A stretch of DNA of 18,502 nucleotides. Origin: an uncultured Bacillus sp. GTDB lineage: Bacteria > Bacillota > Bacilli > Bacillales > Cytobacillaceae. The stretch spans positions 1 to 18,502 of the forward strand of contig CALGSR010000422.1 of the NCBI GenBank assembly GCA_937902115.1, written 5' to 3'. This document shows positions 6,636 to 14,126 of this stretch, piece after piece (position 1 is the first letter of the stretch; the number at the start of each line of letters is the position of its first letter). The notes below the pieces were generated by a model. The model was not told the origin of the DNA and ran no database searches. It saw nothing but the letters and a program-made list of their open reading frames with translations. The position numbers were made by a program, and so were the translations under genes.

Positions 6636-7481
6636 TTGAAGAAAATTGCCTGGATCACCGATAGTACCTGTTATATTGAACCTGATTTTGCCAAACAGCA
6701 TAATATTTTTGTTTTACCTATGCAAATTTCATTTGATAATGAAACCTATCGAGATGGGATCGATATAACCGAAGCCGAGTTTTATCAAAGACTTATCGCT
6801 TCGCCTAATCTGCCAAAATCATCACAGCCTGCCCTTGGGGAGTTAGTGACACTATATGAAGAATTGAAGAAAGAATATGATTTGGGTATTGCCGTTCATT
6901 TATCATCAGAATTGAGTGGTACGGTTAATACTTCTAAGCAGGCAGCCGATATTGCCGGTTTTCCTCTTGAATTGGTGGATTCTAAGCTCATTTCAGTACC
7001 GATGAGATATATGATCGAAAAAGGTCAGGACATGATAAATCAAGGGATGTCACCTTCTGATACAGCAGCTAAGCTAAGAACCATGTATCAGGATAATCAG
7101 CTCTATTTCATGATTGGTTCCTTAGAACAACTGCATAAAGGCGGACGTGTCAGCGCCCTCCAGATGCTTATGGGGAGTTTGCTGCAAATTAAACCCGTTT
7201 TTACGTTTCAGGAAGGAAAAGCTGTCCCTCATGAAAAAGTACGTTCAAAGAAAAAAGCCTTATCTTACATGGTTTCCCTTTTGCAAAGTGATTTAGAAAA
7301 AGGTTTGACAATTAAAAAGATTTTTGTTCTATCAGGAAGTGCACCGAAGGAAACCGAAATTCTTCAAGAACAAATTCGCTTGATAGACCCTAATATTGAA
7401 ATCATCACTGGCCCACTAGGTTCTGCTATTGGCGTTCATGTCGGTGTAGGTACGATTGCCATTTCATGGTTTAGAGAATAA
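6636..7481 (+). CDS. DegV/FakB-family fatty-acid-binding protein
   Basis: A 281-residue DegV-fold protein, the usual family length. The start is TTG at 6636, preceded by TAGGAGG with 7-base spacing; the translated start MKKIAWITDST is the typical DegV N-terminus. Family marks: WITDSTCYIEPD (residues 6-17), the RDGID stretch near residue 37, SSQPALGE, and the SSELSGTVNTSKQAA loop that binds the lipid carboxylate in family structures. The C-domain has GGRVSA and the KPVFTFQEG strand, ending with ITGPLGSAIGVHVGVGTIAI. FakB-type members carry a fatty acid to FakA, which phosphorylates it for phospholipid synthesis; several Bacillus paralogues have no assigned lipid. It appears monocistronic, with a promoter before and a terminator after. 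Which paralogue this is cannot be settled here. Confidence 0.92.
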   Translation: MKKIAWITDSTCYIEPDFAKQHNIFVLPMQISFDNETYRDGIDITEAEFYQRLIASPNLPKSSQPALGELVTLYEELKKEYDLGIAVHLSSELSGTVNTSKQAADIAGFPLELVDSKLISVPMRYMIEKGQDMINQGMSPSDTAAKLRTMYQDNQLYFMIGSLEQLHKGGRVSALQMLMGSLLQIKPVFTFQEGKAVPHEKVRSKKKALSYMVSLLQSDLEKGLTIKKIFVLSGSAPKETEILQEQIRLIDPNIEIITGPLGSAIGVHVGVGTIAISWFRE

Positions 7482-7496
7482 AAACTCTTGGTTGAA

Positions 7497-7521
7497 AAGG
7501 CAGTATATTTTACTGCCCTTT
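7497..7521 (+). terminator. Terminator of the DegV-family gene
   Basis: A perfect 7-bp stem, GGCAGTA (7499-7505) and TACTGCC (7511-7517), with a 5-base loop, A-rich sequence before and CTTTCCCTTT after. It lies 15 bases after the stop codon. Confidence 0.75.
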
Positions 7522-7658
7522 CCCTTTAATAAACCTTCCTCAATAATGGTTTTCTTTTCCTTTCCCATCCCCTTACTATCCTGCGTACTGATTAAATACA
7601 ATTAAGATAAAGAAAGATAATGTTATTCCGGTCTAAATCATCTTTCTTCGCAATATTT

Positions 7659-7664
7659 TATAAT
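7659..7664 (+). promoter_or_regulatory. Candidate -10 box for the 72-residue gene
   Basis: TATAAT lies 76 bases upstream of the ATG at 7741. No clear -35 box is present. Confidence 0.35.
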
Positions 7665-7740
7665 ATGATGCTGATAAATTCACAAGAATATCAATCACAT
7701 CCTTTATTTCTTTGTATCCTTGATGAGGGGTGACGAATGA

Positions 7741-7959
7741 ATGGTTACGGTTCAATATTATGAAAATAACTCTTTATTTCTAAGCCAATTGGTTAATCAC
7801 GTTCCGTCTGCAGATGAGGATTTAAAGATTAAAGGACGAAAAGCAAAAGTAATTCGAATCAATGAAATAAACGAAAATCTAATTCATGTACACATCGTAA
7901 TCGAAAAGATTGTAAAAAATCCTTTGCTATCCAAAGAATTACAAAAGAAAAAACGATAA
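7741..7959 (+). CDS. Small hypothetical protein, 72 residues
   Basis: I do not recognise this gene. The reading frame is credible: GGGGTGA, close to the anti-SD complement, sits 7 bases before the ATG, a TATAAT lies upstream, and a very strong terminator follows. The protein has an N-terminal half with no cysteines and no membrane segment, then a basic strand-like section (LKIKGRKAKVIRINEINENL) followed by a hydrophobic alternating strand (IHVHIVIEKIV) and a lysine-rich tail (KELQKKKR). The pattern suggests a small beta-rich, possibly nucleic-acid-binding cytoplasmic protein, but that is inference from composition. An overlapping ATG at 7737 opens a short frame only. Confidence 0.65.
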   Translation: MVTVQYYENNSLFLSQLVNHVPSADEDLKIKGRKAKVIRINEINENLIHVHIVIEKIVKNPLLSKELQKKKR

Positions 7960-8000
7960 ATCTCACCAAAAATATTTTCCTCTAGACATAAACAGCAAGA

Positions 8001-8056
8001 TTTTTAAACAAGACGGTTTCTATCTTTACGGATAGAAACCGTCTTGTTTATTAATT
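8001..8056 (+). terminator. Strong 19-bp hairpin terminator
   Basis: Perfect 19-bp arms at 8006-8024 and 8031-8049 (inner end TTTCTATC and GATAGAAA) with the 6-base loop TTTACG, followed by a T/A-rich tail. It lies 46 bases after the 72-residue gene and separates it from the convergent YjbQ gene. Confidence 0.85.
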
Positions 8057-8319
8057 TCATAAATTTTAAAAATCCAACATTCATCAGCCTATTTAAACGA
8101 TTTAGGGGTTATATTTACCTTAGTTGCTATCGTTTTCTAACATTTTATATAAATTAGATTTGGGGCGAAAATTTTATTTATTTATTGTGTAATTAGCACA
8201 TAATGTATGTTGTTGAGAGACAGCAGTATTAAGGAAATAGAAATATTAGCGGTGTTTGTTTTTTTTCAACAAAGGAAAATATGTTCAGTTCTTAAAACGA
8301 TAAAATAAATAATTCATGG
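8057..8319. other. Intergenic region between convergent genes, no feature recognised
   Basis: This is AT-rich sequence between the 19-bp hairpin and the YjbQ stop codon. On the minus strand there is a weak TTTGTT/AACAAA hairpin around 8258-8276 that could help end the minus-strand operon. I see no gene, RNA or repeat of note. Confidence 0.4.
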
Positions 8320-8715
8320 TTATATCTTTTTTATATAGAACGTCCTTGTCCGCGGTCCATCAAATTCACAAAAATAAATACCTTGCCATGTTCCAAGCAA
8401 AAGTTGGCCATTATTTACGATAACATGCTGGGATGAGCCAACAGTACTTGCCTTTACATGTGCGGCGGTATTCCCTTCCATATGACGGTCAAGCGGGTGC
8501 TCCCAAGGAAAGACTTCATCCAGTCTTCTGATAAAGTCAATTTTCACATCTGGATCCGCATTCTCGTTTATCGTGATTCCCCCTGTGGTATGCGGACAAA
8601 AGACAACCACCGCTCCATCCTTTAAACCTGATTCTTTTACAAAATTTCGAACATATTCTGTAATGTCAATCAATTGATCTCGCTCTTTTGTATGTAACAT
8701 AATTTTTTTCAGCAT
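8320..8715 (-). CDS. YjbQ/UPF0047 family protein
   Basis: A 131-residue protein of the YjbQ (UPF0047) family, for which a side activity in joining thiamine pyrimidine and thiazole phosphates has been reported; the physiological role is unsettled. Family marks: CPHTTGGITINENAD (residues 40-54), the HPLDRHMEGNTAAHVKAS stretch (73-90), and the SSQHVIVNNGQLLLGTWQGI strand pair (94-113) ending in FDGPRTR. The conserved histidines H42, H86 and H97 and acid E51 of the family pocket are present. The start is ATG 8715, giving the normal family length with an AAAGGAAA-type RBS at rather long spacing; the frame is open further upstream to 8772 but that extension overlaps the SDR gene's 3' end and has no family similarity. 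It is the last gene of a likely three-gene minus-strand operon, 46 bases after the SDR gene. Confidence 0.9.
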   Translation of the reverse strand: MLKKIMLHTKERDQLIDITEYVRNFVKESGLKDGAVVVFCPHTTGGITINENADPDVKIDFIRRLDEVFPWEHPLDRHMEGNTAAHVKASTVGSSQHVIVNNGQLLLGTWQGIYFCEFDGPRTRTFYIKKI

Positions 8716-8761
8716 TAAAAAATATTTCCTTTCTCTGTTATGCTTTGTCTGGGGATTGGTT

Positions 8762-9511
8762 TCAATCCTCATACATCATTTTTCTAGTCATGCCGCCGTC
8801 GACTACTAGGTTAATACCGGTAACAAAATCATTTTCTTTTGCCGTTAAATACAGACAGGCACGTGCAATATCTGCCGGTTTTCCAACACGCTTAGAAAAG
8901 TGCTGTTCATGATCTGTTTTTGTTAATTTTTCATAATCTTTTGTTTCAATCCACCCCGGCGAAATAGCATTTACTGTGATCCGTTCGTCGCTTAATGAGG
9001 CCGCAAGCGCATGTGTTAGTGCGACAATACCGCCTTTTGAGGCAGCATAGGTCTCCGAATTGGGTTCTGACATGATCGCCCTTGTGGACGCAATATTGAC
9101 AATAGCTCCCCCGTCTTTATTGACACGCATATACTTCGCCGCTTCACGGGAAGCCAAAAAAACACTGCGCAAATTCGTATGAATGACATCCTCCCACTCA
9201 TCAAGGGAAATTTCATATAATGATTTAAAAACACCCTTCCCAGCATTATTAATAAGAACATCTATTTGCCCGTAAGTTTCAACGGCGGTATTCATTAAAT
9301 GGAAAAGGTCTGCTTCCTCCCTAACATCAGTCTTTACAAAAAAAGCTGCACCGCCCTTAGCTTTTATCATATCAGCCGCTTTCTTGCCTGCTTCTTCGTC
9401 TATCTCCGCTAAGACAACGTTAGCACCTTTTTCCGCATAAAGAGCTGCAATTTCCTTTCCTATTCCATTTCCTGCACCCGTTACAATGACTGTTTTCCGA
9501 AAAAAATCCAT
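8762..9511 (-). CDS. Short-chain dehydrogenase/reductase (classical SDR)
   Basis: A 249-residue NAD(P)-dependent oxidoreductase of the classical SDR type and length. The cofactor motif TGAGNGIG is at residues 11-18, NNAG at 88-91, and the catalytic tetrad is N113, S142, Y155 and K159 (YAASK). The C-terminus ends in the usual INLVVDGG strand plus a short tail. An acidic residue near the end of strand beta-2 (E36, in VLAEID) favours NAD(H) over NADP(H). The start ATG has GAGGGGGG 6 bases upstream. The substrate cannot be told from the sequence. It is 56 bases downstream of the hydrolase gene and 46 before the YjbQ gene, so the three are probably cotranscribed. Confidence 0.93.
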   Translation of the reverse strand: MDFFRKTVIVTGAGNGIGKEIAALYAEKGANVVLAEIDEEAGKKAADMIKAKGGAAFFVKTDVREEADLFHLMNTAVETYGQIDVLINNAGKGVFKSLYEISLDEWEDVIHTNLRSVFLASREAAKYMRVNKDGGAIVNIASTRAIMSEPNSETYAASKGGIVALTHALAASLSDERITVNAISPGWIETKDYEKLTKTDHEQHFSKRVGKPADIARACLYLTAKENDFVTGINLVVDGGMTRKMMYED

Positions 9512-9567
9512 TATAAACCCCCCTCGTATAATAACTAAACAAATGGTATAACGAAAATAATTAGAGG

Positions 9568-10254
9568 TTATTCTTTACAAGTCGTTTCTTCCATTGACAT
9601 TTGTTTCTCATTCGCTTTTATTTGCTGCCGCAGCCAGACGGTGATATCTTTACCATTATTTTCAGAAATCTCATGCGCTGTTGGATAAATCGTATATTTC
9701 ACTGAGCGTGCGTGCTCACAAAAGTATTCAAAATTCTCCTGTCCTACCTTTAACGGAAAGATCGTATCATGTAATCCCTGGCATAGGAAAACAGACAAAT
9801 GGTCAATCGATTTTAACGAGTAGACCTCATTAAGAAAATCCGGCACATAACCGTTCATTGGGACAATTCCTGTGATCGTCTCCCCCAGCACTAAAGCAAG
9901 GCATGTGCTGAGAATAGCTCCCTGACTAAATCCAATGATATACTTATTTTGCGGATCAATAGGGTATGTTTGTATGGTATATTCGATAAATTCAAGTAAC
10001 TTTTCTATACTATTAAAAAATAAATCACGTTCAGGTACGCCATAATCTTTTAAATAATAATAAGCATAACCTGTTTTAAACGGCAAATCGCCTCTAATCC
10101 CGATAATAATTGGTTCATCCCGCAAATCTTTTACTAAGTCCATCATAAATTGTTCATTATAGCCAATTCCATGTAAAGCATAAATAACCGGATACTTTTT
10201 TTCACTATCCATATTTTCAGGTAATAGGATCGTGTATTGATATGGACATTTCAT
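9568..10254 (-). CDS. Alpha/beta hydrolase (carboxylesterase/phospholipase-like)
   Basis: A 228-residue serine hydrolase with no signal peptide. The nucleophile elbow is GFSQG (S110), the acid is D163 in CQGLHDTIFP, and the base is H194 in PTAHEIS; the LHGIGYNEQ segment (27-35) gives the oxyanion loop. The layout is like the Abhydrolase_2 family or esterase D-like proteins. The start is ATG 10254, chosen for GGAGGAG at 7-base spacing; an in-frame upstream ATG at 10278 lies beyond that RBS. The tail after residue 205 is charged and ends KEQ-type, without known motifs. It is the first gene of the putative operon with the SDR and YjbQ genes. The substrate is not predictable; a small-molecule ester is most likely. 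Confidence 0.88.
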   Translation of the reverse strand: MKCPYQYTILLPENMDSEKKYPVIYALHGIGYNEQFMMDLVKDLRDEPIIIGIRGDLPFKTGYAYYYLKDYGVPERDLFFNSIEKLLEFIEYTIQTYPIDPQNKYIIGFSQGAILSTCLALVLGETITGIVPMNGYVPDFLNEVYSLKSIDHLSVFLCQGLHDTIFPLKVGQENFEYFCEHARSVKYTIYPTAHEISENNGKDITVWLRQQIKANEKQMSMEETTCKE

Positions 10255-10449
10255 GCATAATCTCCTCCAGAAAAACAAGTTTGTCTCTAAATATTCTATA
10301 TTTTTCGATTATAAACTACAAGGTATTTTAATAAAGTATGAATTTCGATTACAACCTTCATATTTTTTTTTAAAAAAAGAACAATACAAAAAGCAAACCC
10401 CTCTGTATCACAGGAATTCGCTCGACTTTAAAACTATTATCTTTATTGA

Positions 10450-10692
10450 TTATGCGTATTTGATGCCAGCCTGCTTAATATTATTATAGTCATCAGAACC
10501 ACAAGGAGTAACCGCATAAGTCATTTCACACTTTGGACAATTCATAATTACTGTTTTCAGTGTAAACACTTCACCACATTCACAATGTATTTCATGGGGA
10601 ACCGCAGGTTCAAATTTATCTTTCCCTTTACTTTTTACGTGATCCACTACTTCCATTCCATCTTTTAATCTGCTTGTACATCCACAACTCAT
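10450..10692 (-). CDS. Small zinc-ribbon protein
   Basis: An 80-residue cytoplasmic protein with six or more likely metal-binding residues: C3-G-C5 at the N-terminus, H-C-x-C near residues 35-39 (EIHCECGEVF), a CPKC knuckle near 51-54, and a final Cys in TPCGSDD. The spacing CxC-x(11-12)-CxxC suggests one zinc ribbon. The start is ATG 10692, 8 bases after GGAGGG; the frame also offers TTG at 10698, but that sits only 2 bases from the RBS. Family function is unknown to me; similar small proteins occur in Bacillus. A palindrome immediately upstream of the RBS suggests regulation of expression. Confidence 0.75.
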   Translation of the reverse strand: MSCGCTSRLKDGMEVVDHVKSKGKDKFEPAVPHEIHCECGEVFTLKTVIMNCPKCEMTYAVTPCGSDDYNNIKQAGIKYA

Positions 10693-10710
10693 ATTCAAAT
10701 CCCTCCAACG

Positions 10711-10740
10711 GTTATTCTAAAAGATTACCGTAAGAATAAC
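10711..10740 (-). promoter_or_regulatory. Inverted repeat upstream of the zinc-ribbon gene
   Basis: GTTATTCT (10711-10718) and AGAATAAC (10733-10740) are perfect 8-bp inverted arms around a 14-base centre that itself contains TTAC-G-GTAA. The repeat ends 4 bases before the GGAGGG ribosome binding site. It could be an operator or an RNA hairpin that controls access to the RBS. No regulator family is recognised. Confidence 0.5.
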
Positions 10741-10843
10741 ACATGGCTGATGTAAGAAAGTATAGCAAAAGTCACAAAATCCGGCCCTTTTCCGTCTTGT
10801 TCACTTAATCTTCATAAACTCCTCTCTTTCGAAACGAGCAGAA

Positions 10844-11404
10844 TCAAACCTTTTGACAAAAAATAGTCTGTCTCCCTTCCATTTCATTCTCCTCGAAAAA
10901 TAGGATCTTCCATTCTTTAAATACTGAAAGTAGTTCTTGCGGCTGCAGCTTATATCTATCAGACACCCTGCTATTCTCATCAAGCGGCGACAAAAAATAA
11001 GTCTCCATAAAAAAATAGCCATTTTCCTTTACGAGAGATTGTACTAGGGAGCAAATCATACGATCTAAATAATAAGTCATGATAATTAAGTCAAAGGATA
11101 ATGGCATCGATTGAAGAGTATGCCATTCAGAAAGATCGCAAAGATGCGTTTGAATAGAGAGTTGTTTTACAGCAGCATCTTCTTTTAAAAATGATAATGC
11201 AACATCTGAAATATCGACAGCATGTACATGATAGTCACGCCCAGCGAGAAATTGGCTGTTTCCACCAAGACCGCAGGCCAAGTCTAACGCAGTTCCACCT
11301 TTCAAATAGGAAGACTGCATGATTAATCGTTTGTTCGGCTCCAAATGATTGAATTCCTTTAGCCGCTCCTGGTACTTTTGATTCCATTTCATTTTCGCTT
11401 CCAT
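10844..11404 (-). CDS. Class I SAM-dependent methyltransferase
   Basis: A 186-residue methyltransferase resembling the TehB/methyltransf_25 group. SAM-binding motif I is ALDLACGLGGNS (39-50), followed by the acidic end of strand 2 (VHAVDIS), a motif II-like LCDLSEW and motif III-like FDLIIMTYYLDR near residue 105. The C-terminal half (FFMETYF, RYKLQPQELLSVF, FFEENEMEGRQTIFCQK) is typical of small-molecule methyltransferases whose last strand carries the product. The start ATG 11404 has GGAG 8 bases upstream; a second ATG four codons in is also possible. A 151-base gap separates it from the downstream zinc-ribbon gene, and a terminator from trpB lies just upstream, so it probably has its own promoter. 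Substrate unknown. Confidence 0.88.
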   Translation of the reverse strand: MEAKMKWNQKYQERLKEFNHLEPNKRLIMQSSYLKGGTALDLACGLGGNSQFLAGRDYHVHAVDISDVALSFLKEDAAVKQLSIQTHLCDLSEWHTLQSMPLSFDLIIMTYYLDRMICSLVQSLVKENGYFFMETYFLSPLDENSRVSDRYKLQPQELLSVFKEWKILFFEENEMEGRQTIFCQKV

Positions 11405-11440
11405 ATAAACATCTCCAATCGAACGATCTTTTAAATGGTT

Positions 11441-11492
11441 AAAAATAATAAAACAGGAAAACGCTTTACTTCTTCAGCATCTTCCTGTTTTA
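11441..11492 (-). terminator. Terminator of trpB
   Basis: On the minus strand, arms TAAAACAGGAA and TTCCTGTTTTA (11492-11482 and 11459-11449) enclose a 22-base loop and are followed by a T-rich run (TTATTTTT). It lies 46 bases after the trpB stop codon. Confidence 0.8.
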
Positions 11493-11537
11493 TTTTGCGC
11501 CATCTCTTTTTTTCTTTTCAATAATTAAGCGCTAAAA

Positions 11538-12707
11538 TTATGATTTCTTTAATATTTCATGAACCTGTTTTACGTCTTTATCACCACGTCCTGATAAATT
11601 AACGATAATCACATCTTCCGGTGCTAATTCTTTTGCCAGCTTTACTGCATGAGCAACCGTATGTGAGCTTTCTAAGGCAGGGATAATCCCTTCGACCTTT
11701 GATAATAATTGAAACGCTTCAAGAGCCTCCTGGTCGGTTACCATTACGTATTCTCCTCTTCCACTCGCCTTTAGATAGCTATGTTCAGGGCCGACACCAG
11801 GATAATCTAATCCTGCAGCGATGGAGAATACTGGACTCGGCTCACCATTTTCGTCTAATAAAGTATAGCTGTTAAAGCCATGAAGAACAGCCGGTACCCC
11901 TTTAGACATTGTTGCCGCTTCCGCTGGTTCAACGCCAATTAAACGAACTTCTGTATCATCGAAATAATTGGCAAATGCGCCGATTGCGTTACTGCCGCCG
12001 CCTGTACATGCCACAACCGCAGTTGGCAACCTGCCTTCCTTATCCAATATCTGCCTTTTCGATTCTGCACTGATAATGGCTTGAAAGTGTTTTACAATGG
12101 TTGGATATGGATGCGGTCCTACAGCAGAACCAATTAAATAAAAGGTTGTCTCATAATTTTCGATTAAATCCATTAAGGCCGCATCGACTGCATCTTTCAA
12201 ACGGCCTTGTCCTTTTTCAACCGGAATAACCTTTGCTCCCAGTAATTCCATACGGAAAACATTTAATTCCTGACGCTCCGTATCCACTTTCCCCATATAA
12301 ATCACACATTCCATACCAAACATGGCACAAGCTGTTGCAGTAGCAACCCCATGCTGTCCCGCTCCTGTTTCAGCAATAATTCTTTTAGCTCCCATTCTTT
12401 TAGCTAATAATATTTGTCCGAGAGCATTATTAATTTTATGTGCCCCTGTATGGTTTAAATCTTCTCTCTTTAAATAAATCTTTGCCCCGCCTATATGCTT
12501 CGTTAAATTTCGCGCAAATGTTAACGGATTTTCACGTCCAATATATTCTTTCAGATAATAGTCTAATTCAGCTTGAAATTCCGGATCATCCTTATATTTT
12601 AAAAAGTCTTCCTCGATTCGATCCATAACTGCCTGCAATTCTTCAGGAATATAACTTCCGCCAAATTCTCCAAAGTACCCTCTTTTATCTGTGCCTATGC
12701 TAGTCAT
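11538..12707 (-). CDS. trpB: Tryptophan synthase beta chain, orphan copy with a short internal deletion
   Basis: A 389-residue PLP enzyme that condenses indole and serine to tryptophan, normally with TrpA. TrpB1-type marks: KREDLNHTGAHKINN with the PLP lysine K91, AETGAGQHGVATA with the catalytic Glu, GPHPYP, the phosphate-binding loop GGGSNAIG, and ALESSHT and LSGRGDKD near the end. Next to VELIGVE-type sequence the chain reads GVEPAEAATMSKG, where B. subtilis TrpB (from memory) has eight more residues between GVExA and the [HE]AA segment; lengths before and after agree. No trpA, trpF, trpC or other trp gene is in the window. The start ATG has GAGG 5 bases upstream. It has its own promoter and terminator, and follows an EamA transporter gene. 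Whether it pairs with a TrpA encoded elsewhere or works alone as an indole-salvage enzyme is open. Confidence 0.93.
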   Translation of the reverse strand: MTSIGTDKRGYFGEFGGSYIPEELQAVMDRIEEDFLKYKDDPEFQAELDYYLKEYIGRENPLTFARNLTKHIGGAKIYLKREDLNHTGAHKINNALGQILLAKRMGAKRIIAETGAGQHGVATATACAMFGMECVIYMGKVDTERQELNVFRMELLGAKVIPVEKGQGRLKDAVDAALMDLIENYETTFYLIGSAVGPHPYPTIVKHFQAIISAESKRQILDKEGRLPTAVVACTGGGSNAIGAFANYFDDTEVRLIGVEPAEAATMSKGVPAVLHGFNSYTLLDENGEPSPVFSIAAGLDYPGVGPEHSYLKASGRGEYVMVTDQEALEAFQLLSKVEGIIPALESSHTVAHAVKLAKELAPEDVIIVNLSGRGDKDVKQVHEILKKS

Positions 12708-12768
12708 TAATACCTCTACTCCCCTATACTGAGAAAATTATTTGACAATTAAAATAAGTCCTTATTGT

Positions 12769-12797
12769 ATTATAACGTTTAAGAGAATGGAGTTCAA
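12769..12797 (-). promoter_or_regulatory. Sigma-A promoter of trpB
   Basis: Minus-strand TTGAAC (12797-12792) and TATAAT (12774-12769) are separated by exactly 17 bp. The predicted start near 12762 leaves a leader of about 55 bases, too short for a trp T-box or a long attenuator. Confidence 0.75.
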
Positions 12798-12867
12798 TTT
12801 CAATTAATTGACTAATGCATATGCTTCTGTAGAATGAATACTAGAGTAACCCGAATCCTTACTTATG

Positions 12868-13815
12868 TTATAACATACACGTTTTAATAAAGCTACTCCC
12901 TTTAAATCCATGATAATTCACAACGAAAATACCTGCAGCAACTAAAGTAAGGGCAATAATAATATAGGGATTAAAACTTTCACCTGGGATGAACATAGCA
13001 GATAATACCGCACCAGATACAGGTGTTAAAAATTTATAGATACTGATTTCGCCCGCTTTGTTATATTTCAGGATCGAATACCAAAGAGCGAAAGCAACAG
13101 CGGATAGCAAGGCAGCATATAGCAATAACGCTAAACCAAACGGGGTAAATGTTATCATATAATCTTGATACTGCGGCAGACCAATCAGTAAAAGTAATAT
13201 AGCACCAACGGACAACTGCCAGCCTGTTAATGTAAAGGGATGAATATCGCGCGCTAATTCCTTGGCCATAATCGTGGCAATAGCACTGGTCAAACCAGAC
13301 ATAATCATAAAACCTTCACCTGTCCATTGGAAGCTAAAACTGATTTCCTCGCCCCAATTCACCAATATAATCCCAGCAAATCCAGCTATGAGGCCAATTG
13401 CTTTTTTTACATCCATTTGATCGTTTTTATAATAAAAATGTGCTAACAACACAGTTAGAAATGTACCACTTGACGATAGAATCGCCCCCTGCATACCGGA
13501 TACTTTCTCTAACCCGTTATAGAAGAAAAAGTACTGAACCGTCGTTTGAATAAAGCCTAGTAGAATTAAAATAAAAAATTGCTTTCGTTTAACAAATAAA
13601 AGCTTACGGTTTGTGATAAACACTAAGCAAAGAATCATGACGCCAGCGAGGAGAAAACGAATCCCGGCAAAAACAATCTGAGCAATCGGTTCATTTGCCG
13701 GCAATTGTAACTCCTGATTACTAATTTTCAGAACTGGAAATGCACTGCCCCATAAAACGGAACAAAAAATGGCAATCCCCATGACTGACCATTTATTTTG
13801 AAACATTTGCTGCAA
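12868..13815 (-). CDS. EamA/DMT-superfamily transporter
   Basis: A 315-residue membrane protein with about ten hydrophobic segments in two EamA halves: the first half starts with VMGIAIFCSVLWGSAFPVLK (the FWGxxF-like signature), the second near residue 165 (MIMSGLTSAIATIMAKELA). The family exports or imports small metabolites, often amino acids. The start is TTG 13815, 10 bases after GGAG; ATG 13806 is the alternative and would remove three residues. It lies upstream of orphan trpB on the same strand, but trpB has its own promoter in the 160-base gap. Export of tryptophan or another aromatic compound is a possible link to its neighbour, but the sequence itself does not show the substrate. Confidence 0.9.
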   Translation of the reverse strand: MQQMFQNKWSVMGIAIFCSVLWGSAFPVLKISNQELQLPANEPIAQIVFAGIRFLLAGVMILCLVFITNRKLLFVKRKQFFILILLGFIQTTVQYFFFYNGLEKVSGMQGAILSSSGTFLTVLLAHFYYKNDQMDVKKAIGLIAGFAGIILVNWGEEISFSFQWTGEGFMIMSGLTSAIATIMAKELARDIHPFTLTGWQLSVGAILLLLIGLPQYQDYMITFTPFGLALLLYAALLSAVAFALWYSILKYNKAGEISIYKFLTPVSGAVLSAMFIPGESFNPYIIIALTLVAAGIFVVNYHGFKGSSFIKTCML

Positions 13816-14126
13816 TTATCTTCATCTCCTCATGTATTTAACCTTACTTAAGACAGCAAAAGTAAACAGTATTGTACTAAAATATTTCGCAAAGTTTATT
13901 GTATCATCTATCCAATGGAAATGCAGAAAGTATCTTATCAAGAATTATAGAATAGAAACAACCAAACCTATCTAAATGCTTTTATAAAAAAATCACTAAA
14001 AAGTTTATTCACAGGAAAAGACAGTGATAGGGATTTTGAATTAGTGTATAATGAAACCAATAGTTCATATCGGTCTTTTATCCTAAAAATATACATAAAC
14101 ATTTCAATGGAAGGACGTATTGATAA
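13816..14126. other. Divergent intergenic region between the EamA and chemoreceptor genes
   Basis: This 311-base AT-rich stretch separates two divergent genes. It holds a clear TATAAT for the plus-strand gene (14047-14052) and the minus-strand RBS GGAG for the transporter. I found no convincing minus-strand promoter, palindrome or gene. Confidence 0.5.
14047..14052 (+). promoter_or_regulatory. Candidate -10 box for the soluble chemoreceptor
   Basis: TATAAT lies 75 bases upstream of the ATG at 14127, in the context GTGTATAAT. The -35 box is weak at 17 bp spacing. I see no sigma-D style TAAA...GCCGATAT pattern, so motility-type control is not supported. Confidence 0.4.

Noticed and set aside
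8193..8203. TTAGCACATAA, similar to the left arm of the 5144 site
   Set aside because: 8 of 11 on one arm only, with no matching right arm.
8762..8772. Overlap of the YjbQ and SDR genes
   Set aside because: It exists only if YjbQ starts at 8772; the ATG at 8715 gives the normal family length and leaves a 46-base gap.
10801..11022. Minus-strand open frame inside the methyltransferase gene
   Set aside because: It lies in another frame of a gene with clear SAM motifs and shows no domain of its own.
12650..12735. TRAP (MtrB) binding site in the trpB leader
   Set aside because: A few TAG/GAG triplets overlap the RBS, but too few and not at the regular 2-3 base spacing of the eleven-repeat target.
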